Shown: positions 42,733 through 51,664 of the stretch, in pieces | How positions within the stretch are numbered: the stretch's first letter is position 1 | Layout: each line of letters starts with the position of its first letter | Origin: Sphingomonas sp. PP-CE-3G-477 | GTDB taxonomy: Bacteria > Pseudomonadota > Alphaproteobacteria > Sphingomonadales > Sphingomonadaceae | NCBI RefSeq assembly: GCF_003050745.1 | Contig: NZ_QAOF01000002.1 | Span: forward strand, 372,001 to 436,000 | Direction of reading: 5' to 3' | Length of the DNA: 64,000 nucleotides | Notes under the pieces: model-generated | Told to the model about the DNA's origin: nothing | The model's database searches: none | Seen by the model: only the letters and a program-made list of their open reading frames with translations | Made by a program: the position numbers and the translations under genes

Positions 42733-45150
42733 CTATTCGTGGCGCAGCGCGCGGGCTGGCTCGGCGCGCGCAACGCGCCATGCCTGGCCGAAGACGGTTG
42801 CGGCGGCGATCAGCACCGCGGCGAGCGAGGCGCCGACGAAGAACAGCGGCGACAGCGCGATCCGGTCGTCGAACCCACCGAGCCAGCGCTGCATCGCGAC
42901 ATAGGCTAGCGGCCACGCGACCAGGTTCGCGAGGATCACCGGCCGCATGAACTGACCGATCAACAGCCGCAGCACCTCCGCCGTCGACGCGCCGAGCGTC
43001 TTGCGGATGCCGATCTCCTTCACGCGCCGCGACGTGTCAAACGCCGCGAGCCCGTACAGCCCGATACACCCGATCAGGATCGCCAGCACCGCGCCGATCG
43101 TGAACAGCCGCGATCGCTGGGCATCCGCCTTGTAATAGCGCGCGAACAGGTTGTCTTCGACCGAGCGCGCCTGGAACGGAACACCGGGCACGACGCGCTT
43201 CCACGCCGCATCGAGCGCCGCCATCATCGTCTTCGCGTCGGCACCGGCATAGCGGACCGCTGCGAACGGCGAGAGAATGTCGACCGTGTTGTAGGTATAG
43301 GCGACCGGGTCGACCCGGTCGCGCGGACTCCTGAATCGCAGGTCGTCGACCACGCCGATGATCGTCGAGTCCCGCTCGCCGTCATTGATCGCCTGCCCCA
43401 GTGCCGCCGTCGGCGACGCGAAGCCCAGCGCGGTTACCGCCGTCCGGTTTATCACGACGTTGGGCCCCGCCCGCTTGCGTTCGGCGGCCGTCAGCAGACC
43501 GCGGTCATCGGCATGCGCGGCATCGAACAGGCGCCCCGCGACGAGGCGCGCACCGTACACGCGGAAATAGTCGCGGCCGGTACCGACGTCCATCAGCGAT
43601 ATCTTGCCGCCGGACGATCCTGCCCGGCTGTATCCTGAGAAATTGGTCGTACTCTGGTCACCCGGAGCGTTGTTGGCGACGGTGACTCCGGAGACGCCCG
43701 GTACCAACGCAAGACTGCGCAGGATCGCCGCGCGCTGCGGCACGTCGATCCCACCGGTCATCAGCGAGCGGACGATCATCAGTCCGTCGCGGCGGAAGCC
43801 AAGATCGGCGTCGCGCATATGCGCGGTCTGCCGGAGCATGATGCCGGTCGCGATGGCGAAGGCGATCGCGATCGCGAACTGCACGATCACCAGCGCGCTC
43901 CGCAGCCGCGTTCCACTACGCCCGCCACCGGGCGCACGGGTGGATGCGAGCACCGAGGCCGGGCGAAACCCGGACAGCACGAACGCCGGATAGATCCCAG
44001 CGACCAGCGCGATGCCCAATACGAGCGCGACCAGCGGCAGGACCACGCCATTCCATCCGACATAATGGATCGCCAGCGCCGTCCCGCCGAGCGCGTTGAC
44101 GAACGGCAGCGCGACCTCGGCAAGTGCGAGCCCAATCAGCGCCGCCACCGCGACGGTCGCCAGCGCCTCGCCGAGGAACTGGCGCACCAGCGATCGTCGC
44201 GTGCCCCCCAGTACCTTGCGCATCGCCACTTCGCGCGCGCGCAGCCCTGCCCGTGCGGTCGCCAGATTGACGTAGTTCACGATCGCGATCAGCAGCGTCA
44301 ACAGCCCGACCGCACCCAGCGTGGTGACGATCGCACGGTCGCCTGGACTGTACAGGTGCATCGCGGTCAGCGGCCGCAACGACTGGAAATACTCGCCTTT
44401 CTTCAGGTTCCCACCAGCATAGGCGTGACGATCGAGGAACGCGGGCAACTGCGCCTCAAACGTGCGTGCCGCAGCCGTATCGGGAAAGCGCAGCAGCGTG
44501 GCGAGCGAGGCGCTGCCCCAGTGATCCCACCATTCGTTGCCGAACCGCGCAGGCGCCAGTTGCGCGAACATCTCGTCCTTGAACGTGACGTCGTCAGGCA
44601 TGTCGCGCAGCACCGCACCCACGCGGTAAGGATAGGTCTTGCCGTCGATCGCCAGCTGCAAGGTCTGGCCGATCGCCGGCTGGCTGCCGAAATACTTCCG
44701 CGCGGCGCGTTGCGTGACGACCAGCCCGTTAGGATCGGCGAGCGTCGCGGTGGGATCGCCCGCGATCGCGGGAAACCGCATCAGCTCGAAGAAGTTCGGA
44801 TCGACCGTGCCGAGCTCCTCGGCGGTCGCCTGCCCGCCCTGTTGCACGGTCGCCGCCGTGCCGACGTAGCGCGTCCCGACGAGTTGCCGATAATCGGCGC
44901 GCAACTGCTTGAGCTCGTTGCCCATCGTGTTCGGACTGGTGTCCGCCGGATAGCCCGGCATCACATAGCGCTCCTCGATCACCCACAGCCTGTCCTGCTG
45001 CGGCAGCACCCGGTCGTACCCGGTCTCGAACCGCACGAAGAGGAACAGGACGAAGAACGTCGCGATCCCCAGCGCCAGCCCGCCGATGTTGAGGACCGCG
45101 AACAGCCGGTGATGCGCGAGCGAACGATAGAGACTGGTGAGCGCGGACAT
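42733..45150 (-). CDS. MacB-like ABC transporter permease (two FtsX domains), copy 2
   Basis: An 805-residue paralogue of the neighbouring permease with the same order of domains: MSALTSLYRSLAHHRLFAVL at the start, REVAMRKVLGGTRRSLVRQF in the first FtsX domain and VKEIGIRKTLGASTAEVLRL in the second, ending RALRHE. GGAA lies before the ATG. Two such genes in tandem suggest a heterodimeric permease with one ATPase dimer. The substrate is unknown; related systems move antibiotics, peptides or lipoproteins out of the inner membrane. Confidence 0.9.
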   Translation of the reverse strand: MSALTSLYRSLAHHRLFAVLNIGGLALGIATFFVLFLFVRFETGYDRVLPQQDRLWVIEERYVMPGYPADTSPNTMGNELKQLRADYRQLVGTRYVGTAATVQQGGQATAEELGTVDPNFFELMRFPAIAGDPTATLADPNGLVVTQRAARKYFGSQPAIGQTLQLAIDGKTYPYRVGAVLRDMPDDVTFKDEMFAQLAPARFGNEWWDHWGSASLATLLRFPDTAAARTFEAQLPAFLDRHAYAGGNLKKGEYFQSLRPLTAMHLYSPGDRAIVTTLGAVGLLTLLIAIVNYVNLATARAGLRAREVAMRKVLGGTRRSLVRQFLGEALATVAVAALIGLALAEVALPFVNALGGTALAIHYVGWNGVVLPLVALVLGIALVAGIYPAFVLSGFRPASVLASTRAPGGGRSGTRLRSALVIVQFAIAIAFAIATGIMLRQTAHMRDADLGFRRDGLMIVRSLMTGGIDVPQRAAILRSLALVPGVSGVTVANNAPGDQSTTNFSGYSRAGSSGGKISLMDVGTGRDYFRVYGARLVAGRLFDAAHADDRGLLTAAERKRAGPNVVINRTAVTALGFASPTAALGQAINDGERDSTIIGVVDDLRFRSPRDRVDPVAYTYNTVDILSPFAAVRYAGADAKTMMAALDAAWKRVVPGVPFQARSVEDNLFARYYKADAQRSRLFTIGAVLAILIGCIGLYGLAAFDTSRRVKEIGIRKTLGASTAEVLRLLIGQFMRPVILANLVAWPLAYVAMQRWLGGFDDRIALSPLFFVGASLAAVLIAAATVFGQAWRVARAEPARALRHE

Positions 45151-45160
45151 GGCGGTTCCT

Positions 45161-45280
45161 TCAGGCGTCGCTTGCGGGATTGGGGCCGGGCTTGAAGCCA
45201 GGTTTAGTCGCCGCGAGATGGCGGACGAGCACCATCACGAGCAGCAGCAGGACGAGCGTCTGGAGCGAGCGGCGCATCAT
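45161..45280 (-). CDS. 39-residue single-helix membrane peptide in the ABC operon
   Basis: From the ATG at 45280, overlapping the ATPase stop as ATGA, a 39-residue peptide is encoded: MMRRSLQTLVLLLLVMVLVR and then a short proline-rich tail. It has one membrane helix with a positively charged N-terminus, and ends ten bases before the permease start. The coupled position argues that it is translated. It may be a small accessory subunit; no family is recognised. Confidence 0.55.
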   Translation of the reverse strand: MMRRSLQTLVLLLLVMVLVRHLAATKPGFKPGPNPASDA

Positions 45281-45957
45281 GCCGCGCGCCTTGCGGACGA
45301 GAGGATCCTGCCGTCGAGCATGTGCACCGTCCGCTTGGCGATGTCGGCGTGTGACGGGCTGTGCGTGACCATCACGATCGTCGCGCCCTCCGCGTTCAGC
45401 CGGCCCAGGATGTCCATCACCTGCGCGCCGTTTTCGGTATCCAGATTGCCGGTCGGCTCGTCGGCGAGGATCAGGCGAGGCTCGCCGACAATCGCGCGGG
45501 CGATCGCCGCACGCTGTTGCTGGCCGCCCGACAATTGGTGCGGGTGGTGCCGCTGGCGGTGCGCGATGCCGACCCGGTCCATCGCCGCCGCCACGCGATC
45601 CTTCTTCTCGCGCGCGGGCATCGTCCGATAGGCCAGCCCGAGCGCGACGTTCTCGGCGATCGTCAGTTCGTCGATCAGGTTGAAACTCTGGAACACGAAG
45701 CCCAGCCGGTCTCGGCGCAGCTTGGCGAGCTCGGCTTCCGGCGCGCGCGCGATGTCCGCGCCCTCGAACAGATACCGTCCGCCCGTAGGCCGGTCGATCG
45801 TGCCGATGATGTTGAGCAAGGTCGATTTGCCACAACCCGACGGCCCCATGATCGCGACGAATTCGCCCGCCTCGACCGCGAGGTCGATGCCGCCGAGTGC
45901 GGTCGTCTCGATCTCGTCGGAGGCATAGGTGCGGCTGAGGTCCTGTAGCTGGATCAT
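45277..45957 (-). CDS. ABC transporter ATP-binding protein (MacB/LolD type)
   Basis: A 226-residue ATPase with Walker A GPSGCGKST (residues 39-47), Q-loop VFQSFNL, signature LSGGQQQRAAIAR, Walker B LILADEPTGNLD and the switch histidine in VMVTHSPSHAD. The TGNLD ending after Walker B is typical of the MacB/LolD/FtsE group. It energises the two FtsX permeases encoded downstream. It starts nine bases after the adaptor gene ends and its stop is overlapped by the 39-residue peptide gene. Confidence 0.93.
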   Translation of the reverse strand: MIQLQDLSRTYASDEIETTALGGIDLAVEAGEFVAIMGPSGCGKSTLLNIIGTIDRPTGGRYLFEGADIARAPEAELAKLRRDRLGFVFQSFNLIDELTIAENVALGLAYRTMPAREKKDRVAAAMDRVGIAHRQRHHPHQLSGGQQQRAAIARAIVGEPRLILADEPTGNLDTENGAQVMDILGRLNAEGATIVMVTHSPSHADIAKRTVHMLDGRILSSARRAA

Positions 45958-45966
45958 GATGGAATC

Positions 45967-47250
45967 CTATCGGATGAGGAGGGTCTGGAAGGGGGCGTAG
46001 GTGCCGAGCGCGGTCGTCACGATCCGCTCGCCGGGTGCGAGGCCCAAGACGATCTCGACCTGATCGGGATTGCGCCGGCCGGTGACGATCGCGCGCCTGA
46101 CGGCCTTCTTGTCGCCATCGAGCACGAAGGCGGTGGTGCCGCCCGCGTCGAGCCAGCCGCCCGACGGTGCGACCACCGCAGGCCGGTCCGCGCCAAGCAC
46201 GAGCCGCACGTCGAGCGTCTGGCCGCGGTTCAGTCCGGCCGGCACGGCTCCGCGAAAACCGAGCTCGACGCGGAACCGGCCTTCGGTAACCTGCGGCAGG
46301 ATCTTGATGACCGACATCGGATAGCTGCGTCCGTCGATATCGGCGACTGCGGCGAGCCCCGCGCGGACGCGCCCGAGATAGAACTGGTCGACGTCCGCCG
46401 TGAGCTTCCACTGTCCCTCGGAGTCGATCTGCCCGACCGGATCGCCGCTCTTGAGCGTCTGGCCTGGTTGCAGCGCGAAGGCGGTCAGACGCCCCGCGAC
46501 GGGCGCGCGCAGCACCAGCGCGGACAGGCTCGCACGCACCATCGCGAGGCTCTCGCGCAACTGCCGCGCGGTCGCGGCGATCCCCGAGGACTGGTCCGCC
46601 AGCGTCGCGCCGGCCTCCGCGGTCCCGCGATCGAGCGCCCCGACGCGCGCCTGCTGATACCCGACATCCTCGCGCACCGGATCGATCGCTGCGCGCGTGA
46701 TGATCCCCTTGTCGAACAGCACCTGTTTCTGCGCGAGCAGCGTCCGCGCCTTGGACAGCGCGTTGCGTGCCTCCGCCAGGTCGCGCGCGCCGTCCTGCCG
46801 GGTGTTCTGCACCGACAGCCGCTGCCCGCTGATCGCGCTCAACTGTCCGACGATATCGGCGGACCGGCTTGCCACGTCCAGTTCGAGCGAAGGGTTGGAG
46901 AGACGCGCGAGCGGGGTACCGGCGGCGACCATCGCGCCGTCGCTCGCGGCGAGTTCGGCGACCTGCCCGCCAGAGATCGCGGTCACGAACACGGTCCTCA
47001 ACGGCGCGACCTCGGCGCGCAGCGGCACGAAGTCGCGGAACGGCGCGCGCGTGACGTCGCCTGTTCGGACCGCGGCCGCATCGACGGTCAGCGCATTGGC
47101 ACCCGGCATGAGCAGCCACAACAGCACCGCGGCCGCGACCAGCACGAATGCGATCGCACCGCGCACGATCCGCTTGCGGCGTTTCGCATGCGGGCGCTCG
47201 ATACGCCGATCCATCGCGGCGCCGTTTCCGGCCAGGGTCGTCTCCGTCAT
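45967..47250 (-). CDS. HlyD-family periplasmic adaptor of the ABC system
   Basis: A 427-residue adaptor. Cytosolic N-terminus rich in arginine, then one helix (about residues 32-50, IAFVLVAAAVLLWLLMPG), a lipoyl half-motif with AISGGQVAELAASDGAMVAAGTPLARL split over two parts of the chain, a coiled-coil hairpin (about residues 125-215) and a beta-barrel domain with APVAGRLTAFALQPGQTLKSGDPVGQ-like sequence. It links the MacB-like permeases to an outer-membrane channel; no TolC gene is in the window. It is the first gene of the operon and divergent from the response regulator. Confidence 0.88.
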   Translation of the reverse strand: MTETTLAGNGAAMDRRIERPHAKRRKRIVRGAIAFVLVAAAVLLWLLMPGANALTVDAAAVRTGDVTRAPFRDFVPLRAEVAPLRTVFVTAISGGQVAELAASDGAMVAAGTPLARLSNPSLELDVASRSADIVGQLSAISGQRLSVQNTRQDGARDLAEARNALSKARTLLAQKQVLFDKGIITRAAIDPVREDVGYQQARVGALDRGTAEAGATLADQSSGIAATARQLRESLAMVRASLSALVLRAPVAGRLTAFALQPGQTLKSGDPVGQIDSEGQWKLTADVDQFYLGRVRAGLAAVADIDGRSYPMSVIKILPQVTEGRFRVELGFRGAVPAGLNRGQTLDVRLVLGADRPAVVAPSGGWLDAGGTTAFVLDGDKKAVRRAIVTGRRNPDQVEIVLGLAPGERIVTTALGTYAPFQTLLIR

Positions 47251-47367
47251 GCGAACAGTGTACGGGATCGACTCCAGAGAACCTAAGCCACGGTAATATC
47301 GCGATAGTTATCCGCGCCAAGGTCGTGGCGAACACCTGACTGTACCGACTGTCCGTTTCCGGACACT

Positions 47368-48591
47368 ATGCCGAGCATGTCAACCGAATCGCACATCCTG
47401 GTCATCGACGACGATCCCGACATCGCAAAGGCCGCGCGGCTGTTGCTCGAGCGGCACGAGATGCGCGTGTCGACCGCGGCAGATCCGGAGGCGGCCTGGG
47501 TGCTGCTCGCGGGCGACCCGATCGACGTCATCCTGCTCGACCTGAATTTCGCACGCGGGCGGACCACCGGCGAGGAGGGCTTCGCGATGCTCGACCGGCT
47601 GATCGCAGCGGACGCGCGTGCGGTCGTCATCGTCGTCACGGGGCATAGCGGGATCGCGGTGGCGGTCCGCGCGATGCGCAGCGGCGCGACCGATTTCGTG
47701 ATCAAGCCGTGGAACAACGAACGCCTGCTGACCACGGTCGAGCGCGGGCTGGCGCTGCGCCGCGCGAAGCTGGAGACCGCCGCGACACCGCCGGTCGCGG
47801 GCGGCGTCCTGCTCGGCGAGAGCGCTGGGATGGCGCGCGCCCGCGATCTGGTCGCGCGCGTCGCGCCGACCACCGCCTCGATCCTGATCCACGGCGCGCC
47901 CGGCACCGGCAAGACGCTGATCGCGCAGCTGATCCATCAGGCATCGCCCCATGCGCATCTACCGCTCGTCACGCTCGACGCCGAAGCCGCAGATGCCGCC
48001 GTCATCGCCGCGCAGACCGCCGCAGCCGCGGGCGGCACGCTGGTCATCGACCATATCGACCGCCTGCCCCGCGCGCTCCATGCGACGCTCCTGAACGCAA
48101 TTGCCAGCACCCGCGTCGTCGCGACGACGCGGGTCGACCGCGCCGGTATCCGGGCGGCGATCGGCGAAGACCTGCTCGACCGGGTCGGCACGATCGACAT
48201 TGCGCTATCCCCGCTCACCGACCGCGCCGACGACGTACTGCTGCTCGCAAGGCATTTCCTCGCGCTGTTCGCCTATCGCCACGCAAAGCCGACCATGGCA
48301 CTCGACCCTGCCACCGCCACCGCGATCGCGGCGGATCGCTGGCCCGACAACGTCCGCGGCCTGCGCCAGGCGATCGAGCGCGCGGTGTTGCTCGGCAGCG
48401 ACGACGTCATGCTTTCGCCCGATACCGCCGAGCCGACGCCGCTCGCCCCCGACCTGTCGCTGGCGCGCAACGAGCAGGCGCTGATCACCGCCGCGCTCGA
48501 ACGCCAAGCCTTCAACGTCAGCCGCGCCGCCGCACAGCTCGGACTGACCCGCGCAGCCCTCTATCGCCGGATGGCACGCTATGGCCTCTGA
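47368..48591 (+). CDS. NtrC-like response regulator without a GAFTGA motif
   Basis: A 407-residue regulator. Receiver domain with the acidic pocket VIDDDPD and phospho-acceptor Asp58 in VILLDLN. The central AAA+ domain has Walker A GAPGTGKT, but Walker B reads TLVIDHIDRL and the sigma54-contacting GAFTGA loop is not present, so sigma54 activation is unlikely. The C-terminal Fis-type helix-turn-helix is intact (NVSRAAAQLGLTRAALYRRM). It diverges from the adaptor operon and overlaps the histidine kinase gene by 11 bases, pointing to control of the ABC genes. An ATG at 47377 is an alternative start. Confidence 0.82.
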   Translation: MPSMSTESHILVIDDDPDIAKAARLLLERHEMRVSTAADPEAAWVLLAGDPIDVILLDLNFARGRTTGEEGFAMLDRLIAADARAVVIVVTGHSGIAVAVRAMRSGATDFVIKPWNNERLLTTVERGLALRRAKLETAATPPVAGGVLLGESAGMARARDLVARVAPTTASILIHGAPGTGKTLIAQLIHQASPHAHLPLVTLDAEAADAAVIAAQTAAAAGGTLVIDHIDRLPRALHATLLNAIASTRVVATTRVDRAGIRAAIGEDLLDRVGTIDIALSPLTDRADDVLLLARHFLALFAYRHAKPTMALDPATATAIAADRWPDNVRGLRQAIERAVLLGSDDVMLSPDTAEPTPLAPDLSLARNEQALITAALERQAFNVSRAAAQLGLTRAALYRRMARYGL

Positions 48592-49790
48592 TCGCCTCCG
48601 TGCCACGCTACGCGCGCTGGTGGTCGCCGCAGCCGGTGCCGCCGGCGCAGTAGCGGCTACACGCGGCCTGTATGCGACCGCGTTACTCGCCGCGCTGATC
48701 GCGGTCTGGATCGCCGCGCTCAACCTGATCGACACCGGCCAGCCGCAGGCACAATCGCCGTCCCCGCCCGCCCCCATCACCGCCGGCGAAGAGGAACGCC
48801 GCCGCCTGACCGCCTATCTCGATCTCTCGCCGGCACCACTGGTGGCGCTCGACGACGGCCGCCTGCGCGTCGTCAACCGCGCCGCGCGGCGTCTGCTCGG
48901 CGCGAGCGACCTCGTCGCCGATCCGCCGCCCGCGCTCGTCGCCGCGCTGTCGGACACCCGCCCCGGCCGCACCGTCACGATCGATATTGGAGACGAGAGC
49001 GACCTCCGAAGCTTTCGCGCTGGCCACCGGCGATCTTGCGCTCGCAGGCCGGATGACGCGGATCGGCGCGCTGATTGACATCGACGCCGAACTGAAAGCC
49101 GCCGAAGCCGCCGCGCTCCGCGATCTCGTTCAGGTATTGAGCCACGAGATCGTCAACGCGCTCACCCCGATCGCCTCGCTCGCCGAGACCGCGGTGGCGA
49201 TGCTCGACGATCCCCAGCCGGCACTGCCCGAGATTCGCGACGCGATCGAGACCGTCGCGCGCCGCGCTGCAAGCCTGCACCGGTTCGGCGAGAGCTACCG
49301 AGCGCTCGCGAGGCTGCCCGCGCCCGTACCGAAGCGGATCGCTTTGACCACGTTCGTGAACGATTTGAGAGCGTTGTTCACGACAAGATGGCCGGCGATA
49401 ACCTTTACGGCAGACCTCGATGAGGCACAGGCCTATCTGATGGCCGATCCGGATCAATTGACCGCGGCGCTTTGGGCCGTGCTGCAGAACGCCGCCGAGG
49501 CGCTGCACGACACGCCTGACGCGCGGGTCACGCTTGCCGTCTCGTCGATGGTCGGCAGAACGCAATTTACGATGACCGACACCGGCCCCGGCATTCCCGC
49601 TGGAAACCAGGCCGACATCTTCCGCCCGTTCTTCACCACCAAGACGGAGGGCACGGGTGTGGGTCTGGCGCTCGCTCGGCAGATTCTCCGCGGCCACAAC
49701 GGCGATCTCAGTCTCGCGCATTCTCTGCCCGGCAGAACGCGGTTCGAGGGCGCAATTCCTTCCATTGCAGCCAGCTGGATTACCCAATGA
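48581..49790 (+). pseudogene. Sensor histidine kinase split by a frameshift
   Basis: The first frame (48581-49078) has two hydrophobic helices (AALVVAAAGAAGAVAAT region) and a PAS-like part (DLSPAPLVALDDGRLRVVNR). The second frame, open from about 48987 to 49790, carries VQVLSHEIVNALTPIASLAE with the phospho-histidine, the N-box VLQNAAEALHD, the G1 box DTGPGIP and the G2 box GTGVGLALARQIL. The join lies at about 48985-49010, where the reading moves by one base. All catalytic parts are intact, so this is either a recent loss of function or a sequencing error. It is the partner of the preceding response regulator. Confidence 0.75.
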
Positions 49791-49838
49791 CAGACACGGG
49801 AGCGTCCAACGCTCGATCCGGCGAGCGCCAGCACCGTC

Positions 49839-50333
49839 TTAGCCGCCAGGCCCCCCACTCAGATCTCCGACGCATTGCATCTCGGCATCGCCTGCCGCCA
49901 TCTGTCTGAGCTTCCGCGCCTGCGCGGCCACTCCAGGGAACAGCAAGTCGGGATCGATCTTGTAGGTGATTATCAGGTGAACCGCCCAAGCATAATGACT
50001 CGCACCTGCGCCGCAGCTTTTGCTGCTGGCGTCACCCTCGCCCCATACCTCGCGCCACGGTATCCGCGCCTCCCGGGTAAGGATGCTTCGAAATGCGCCG
50101 ACTTCGCCCTCGCCCTGAACGTAGGCGATAGCTCGCGGCCCGTTCCGGACCATACGAAAGTCGCGGATGCGGAAGCGCGCCTCCGACCGTGCATCACCGT
50201 GGTGCAGCACCTTCAGGATAGCCGCACGTTCGGGGCTGCCCGGCGCGGGCGTGAAGACGGCGGGCCCGCTTGCAGGTGCCAGGACGAGGGCAAGAAGCAG
50301 CGTCGCTGTGCTGACCAGAAAAGAGGGGATCAT
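49839..50333 (-). CDS. Exported protein of unknown function
   Basis: A 164-residue protein with a signal peptide (residues 1-24, VSTATLLLALVLAPASGPA). The mature part begins TPAPGSPERAAILKVLHHGD, a start often seen in small periplasmic proteins of sphingomonads, and ends in a glycine-rich tail. It holds two cysteines far apart. No function can be assigned. It converges on the kinase gene. Confidence 0.55.
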   Translation of the reverse strand: MIPSFLVSTATLLLALVLAPASGPAVFTPAPGSPERAAILKVLHHGDARSEARFRIRDFRMVRNGPRAIAYVQGEGEVGAFRSILTREARIPWREVWGEGDASSKSCGAGASHYAWAVHLIITYKIDPDLLFPGVAAQARKLRQMAAGDAEMQCVGDLSGGPGG

Positions 50334-50478
50334 AGGCTGCTCGTATCAGGGTCCAGGCGGCGGTGGACTGGCTTAATATGCGATTGTTCCGCGGCTTCGG
50401 CCCCTGCGATTGGAATCGCTCTGATTGTGGCGATACCGTACAGCCAACGCCCCAACTCCTTTTGATGGACATGCGTTG

Positions 50479-51567
50479 ATGCTCGGCTTCCCCGTCCTGG
50501 CCGTGATACTTACCCTCTCAGTGCTGCCCGCGAGCGCTGCTGCCGCACGCGAGACGGTGTACGAAGGGGTGGTCGGCACCGCCCGCGTCGTCGTGAATGT
50601 CGGGGTAACCGAGGGGGAGTTGTCCGGACAGTATTTCTACCGAACATCGCGGCTCGACATCGATCTTTCCGGCAAGATGGTCGGTACCACCCTGCGCCTG
50701 AAATCCCGAACGACGGGCGACCAACTGGCCCTGACTCGACAGGGTGCGAACCTCACCGGTACGCTGACGACGTCCAAGGCGCGGCGCCTTGCGGTGAGCC
50801 TGCATCCGGCAGGCGTTCCGGTCGGGCTCCCCGACGATCTGCCGCCCAAGCTGACCGCCTACGAACGTTGGCATTTCGCCGGGCTCCGCTTCACGCCCGC
50901 GCAAAGCGAGACGATCGGCGGCAAGACCATTCGCTGGTACCGCGAGCCGCTGTCCGGCATCCGACTGTTCCGGCTCGAACGCGGCTATCCGGTGCCGGCA
51001 ATGGCTGCGGTCAACCATGCGCTGGCCCGAAGCCAGTGGCAGAACGTGGCAGCGTGGTTTGCCTGTACCGACCTGGGCGGGAAGCCCGGCATCGAGGTGA
51101 CGCAGGCGGACAAGCCTTGGCTCGGTGTGAATCATATGAGCTATGTGTGGATCTCGAGCTGGAGTTGTGCTGGCGCCGCGCATCCGGATTTCGGAAGCCA
51201 GGGCTACAGCTATGACATGCGCACCGGGCGCGCGCTGAAGCTGGACGAGTTACTGCACTTCGGATCGGGTCCCATTCCTGCTGAAGACAGCGACGGCTGG
51301 TACAAGTATCGCGGCAAAAACTTCGCTCCAGGCGTGGTCGCATTGCTCAAGCGCTATCAGCCCGACGAGATGGCGCCGCCGGGGACGAGCGATGACGAGT
51401 GCAATTATGCGGACCCGGAGGTGTGGCAATTCCCAGCCTGGGCTCTGTCGGACAAGGGACTGTGGCTAGGCGCGTACTTCGCACGAGCGCAACGGCCTTG
51501 CGACGCCCCGGATTGGGCGATCATACCCTGGCCTGCGCTAGGCTTCCCTTCCGGCAAGCGACCCTAG
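50479..51567 (+). CDS. Exported protein of unknown function (DUF3298-like C-terminus possible)
   Basis: A 362-residue protein beginning MLGFPVLAVILTLSVLPASA, a clear signal peptide; an in-frame TTG lies one codon earlier and there is no strong ribosome site. The first third (VYEGVVGTARVVVNVGVTEG) looks like repeats of beta-strands. The C-terminal third has YVWISSWSCAGAAHPDF and YDMRTGRALKLDELLHFG, which resemble the DUF3298 region of anti-sigma factor RsiV-like proteins. Four cysteines may form disulfides. The role is unknown. Confidence 0.55.
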   Translation: MLGFPVLAVILTLSVLPASAAAARETVYEGVVGTARVVVNVGVTEGELSGQYFYRTSRLDIDLSGKMVGTTLRLKSRTTGDQLALTRQGANLTGTLTTSKARRLAVSLHPAGVPVGLPDDLPPKLTAYERWHFAGLRFTPAQSETIGGKTIRWYREPLSGIRLFRLERGYPVPAMAAVNHALARSQWQNVAAWFACTDLGGKPGIEVTQADKPWLGVNHMSYVWISSWSCAGAAHPDFGSQGYSYDMRTGRALKLDELLHFGSGPIPAEDSDGWYKYRGKNFAPGVVALLKRYQPDEMAPPGTSDDECNYADPEVWQFPAWALSDKGLWLGAYFARAQRPCDAPDWAIIPWPALGFPSGKRP

Positions 51568-51591
51568 CTAACACAGTTGGCTGCGCTGCTT

Positions 51592-51628
51592 GGGGGCTGG
51601 AGCTCTGATAACCGGCCGTACAGCCCCC
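51592..51628. terminator. Possible bidirectional terminator hairpin
   Basis: GGGGGCTG (51592-51599) and CAGCCCCC (51621-51628) can form an 8-bp stem with a 21-base loop in the gap between two convergent genes. There is no T-tract. Confidence 0.35.
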
Positions 51629-51664
51629 CTGCGAGCGGGCCGCGTATCCTTGTGATCGGCCCCG

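Noticed and set aside
45161..47335. 724-codon open frame on the minus strand
   Set aside because: It crosses the adaptor and ATPase genes in a wrong frame; only its last 39 codons, after an ATGA junction, look like a real peptide.
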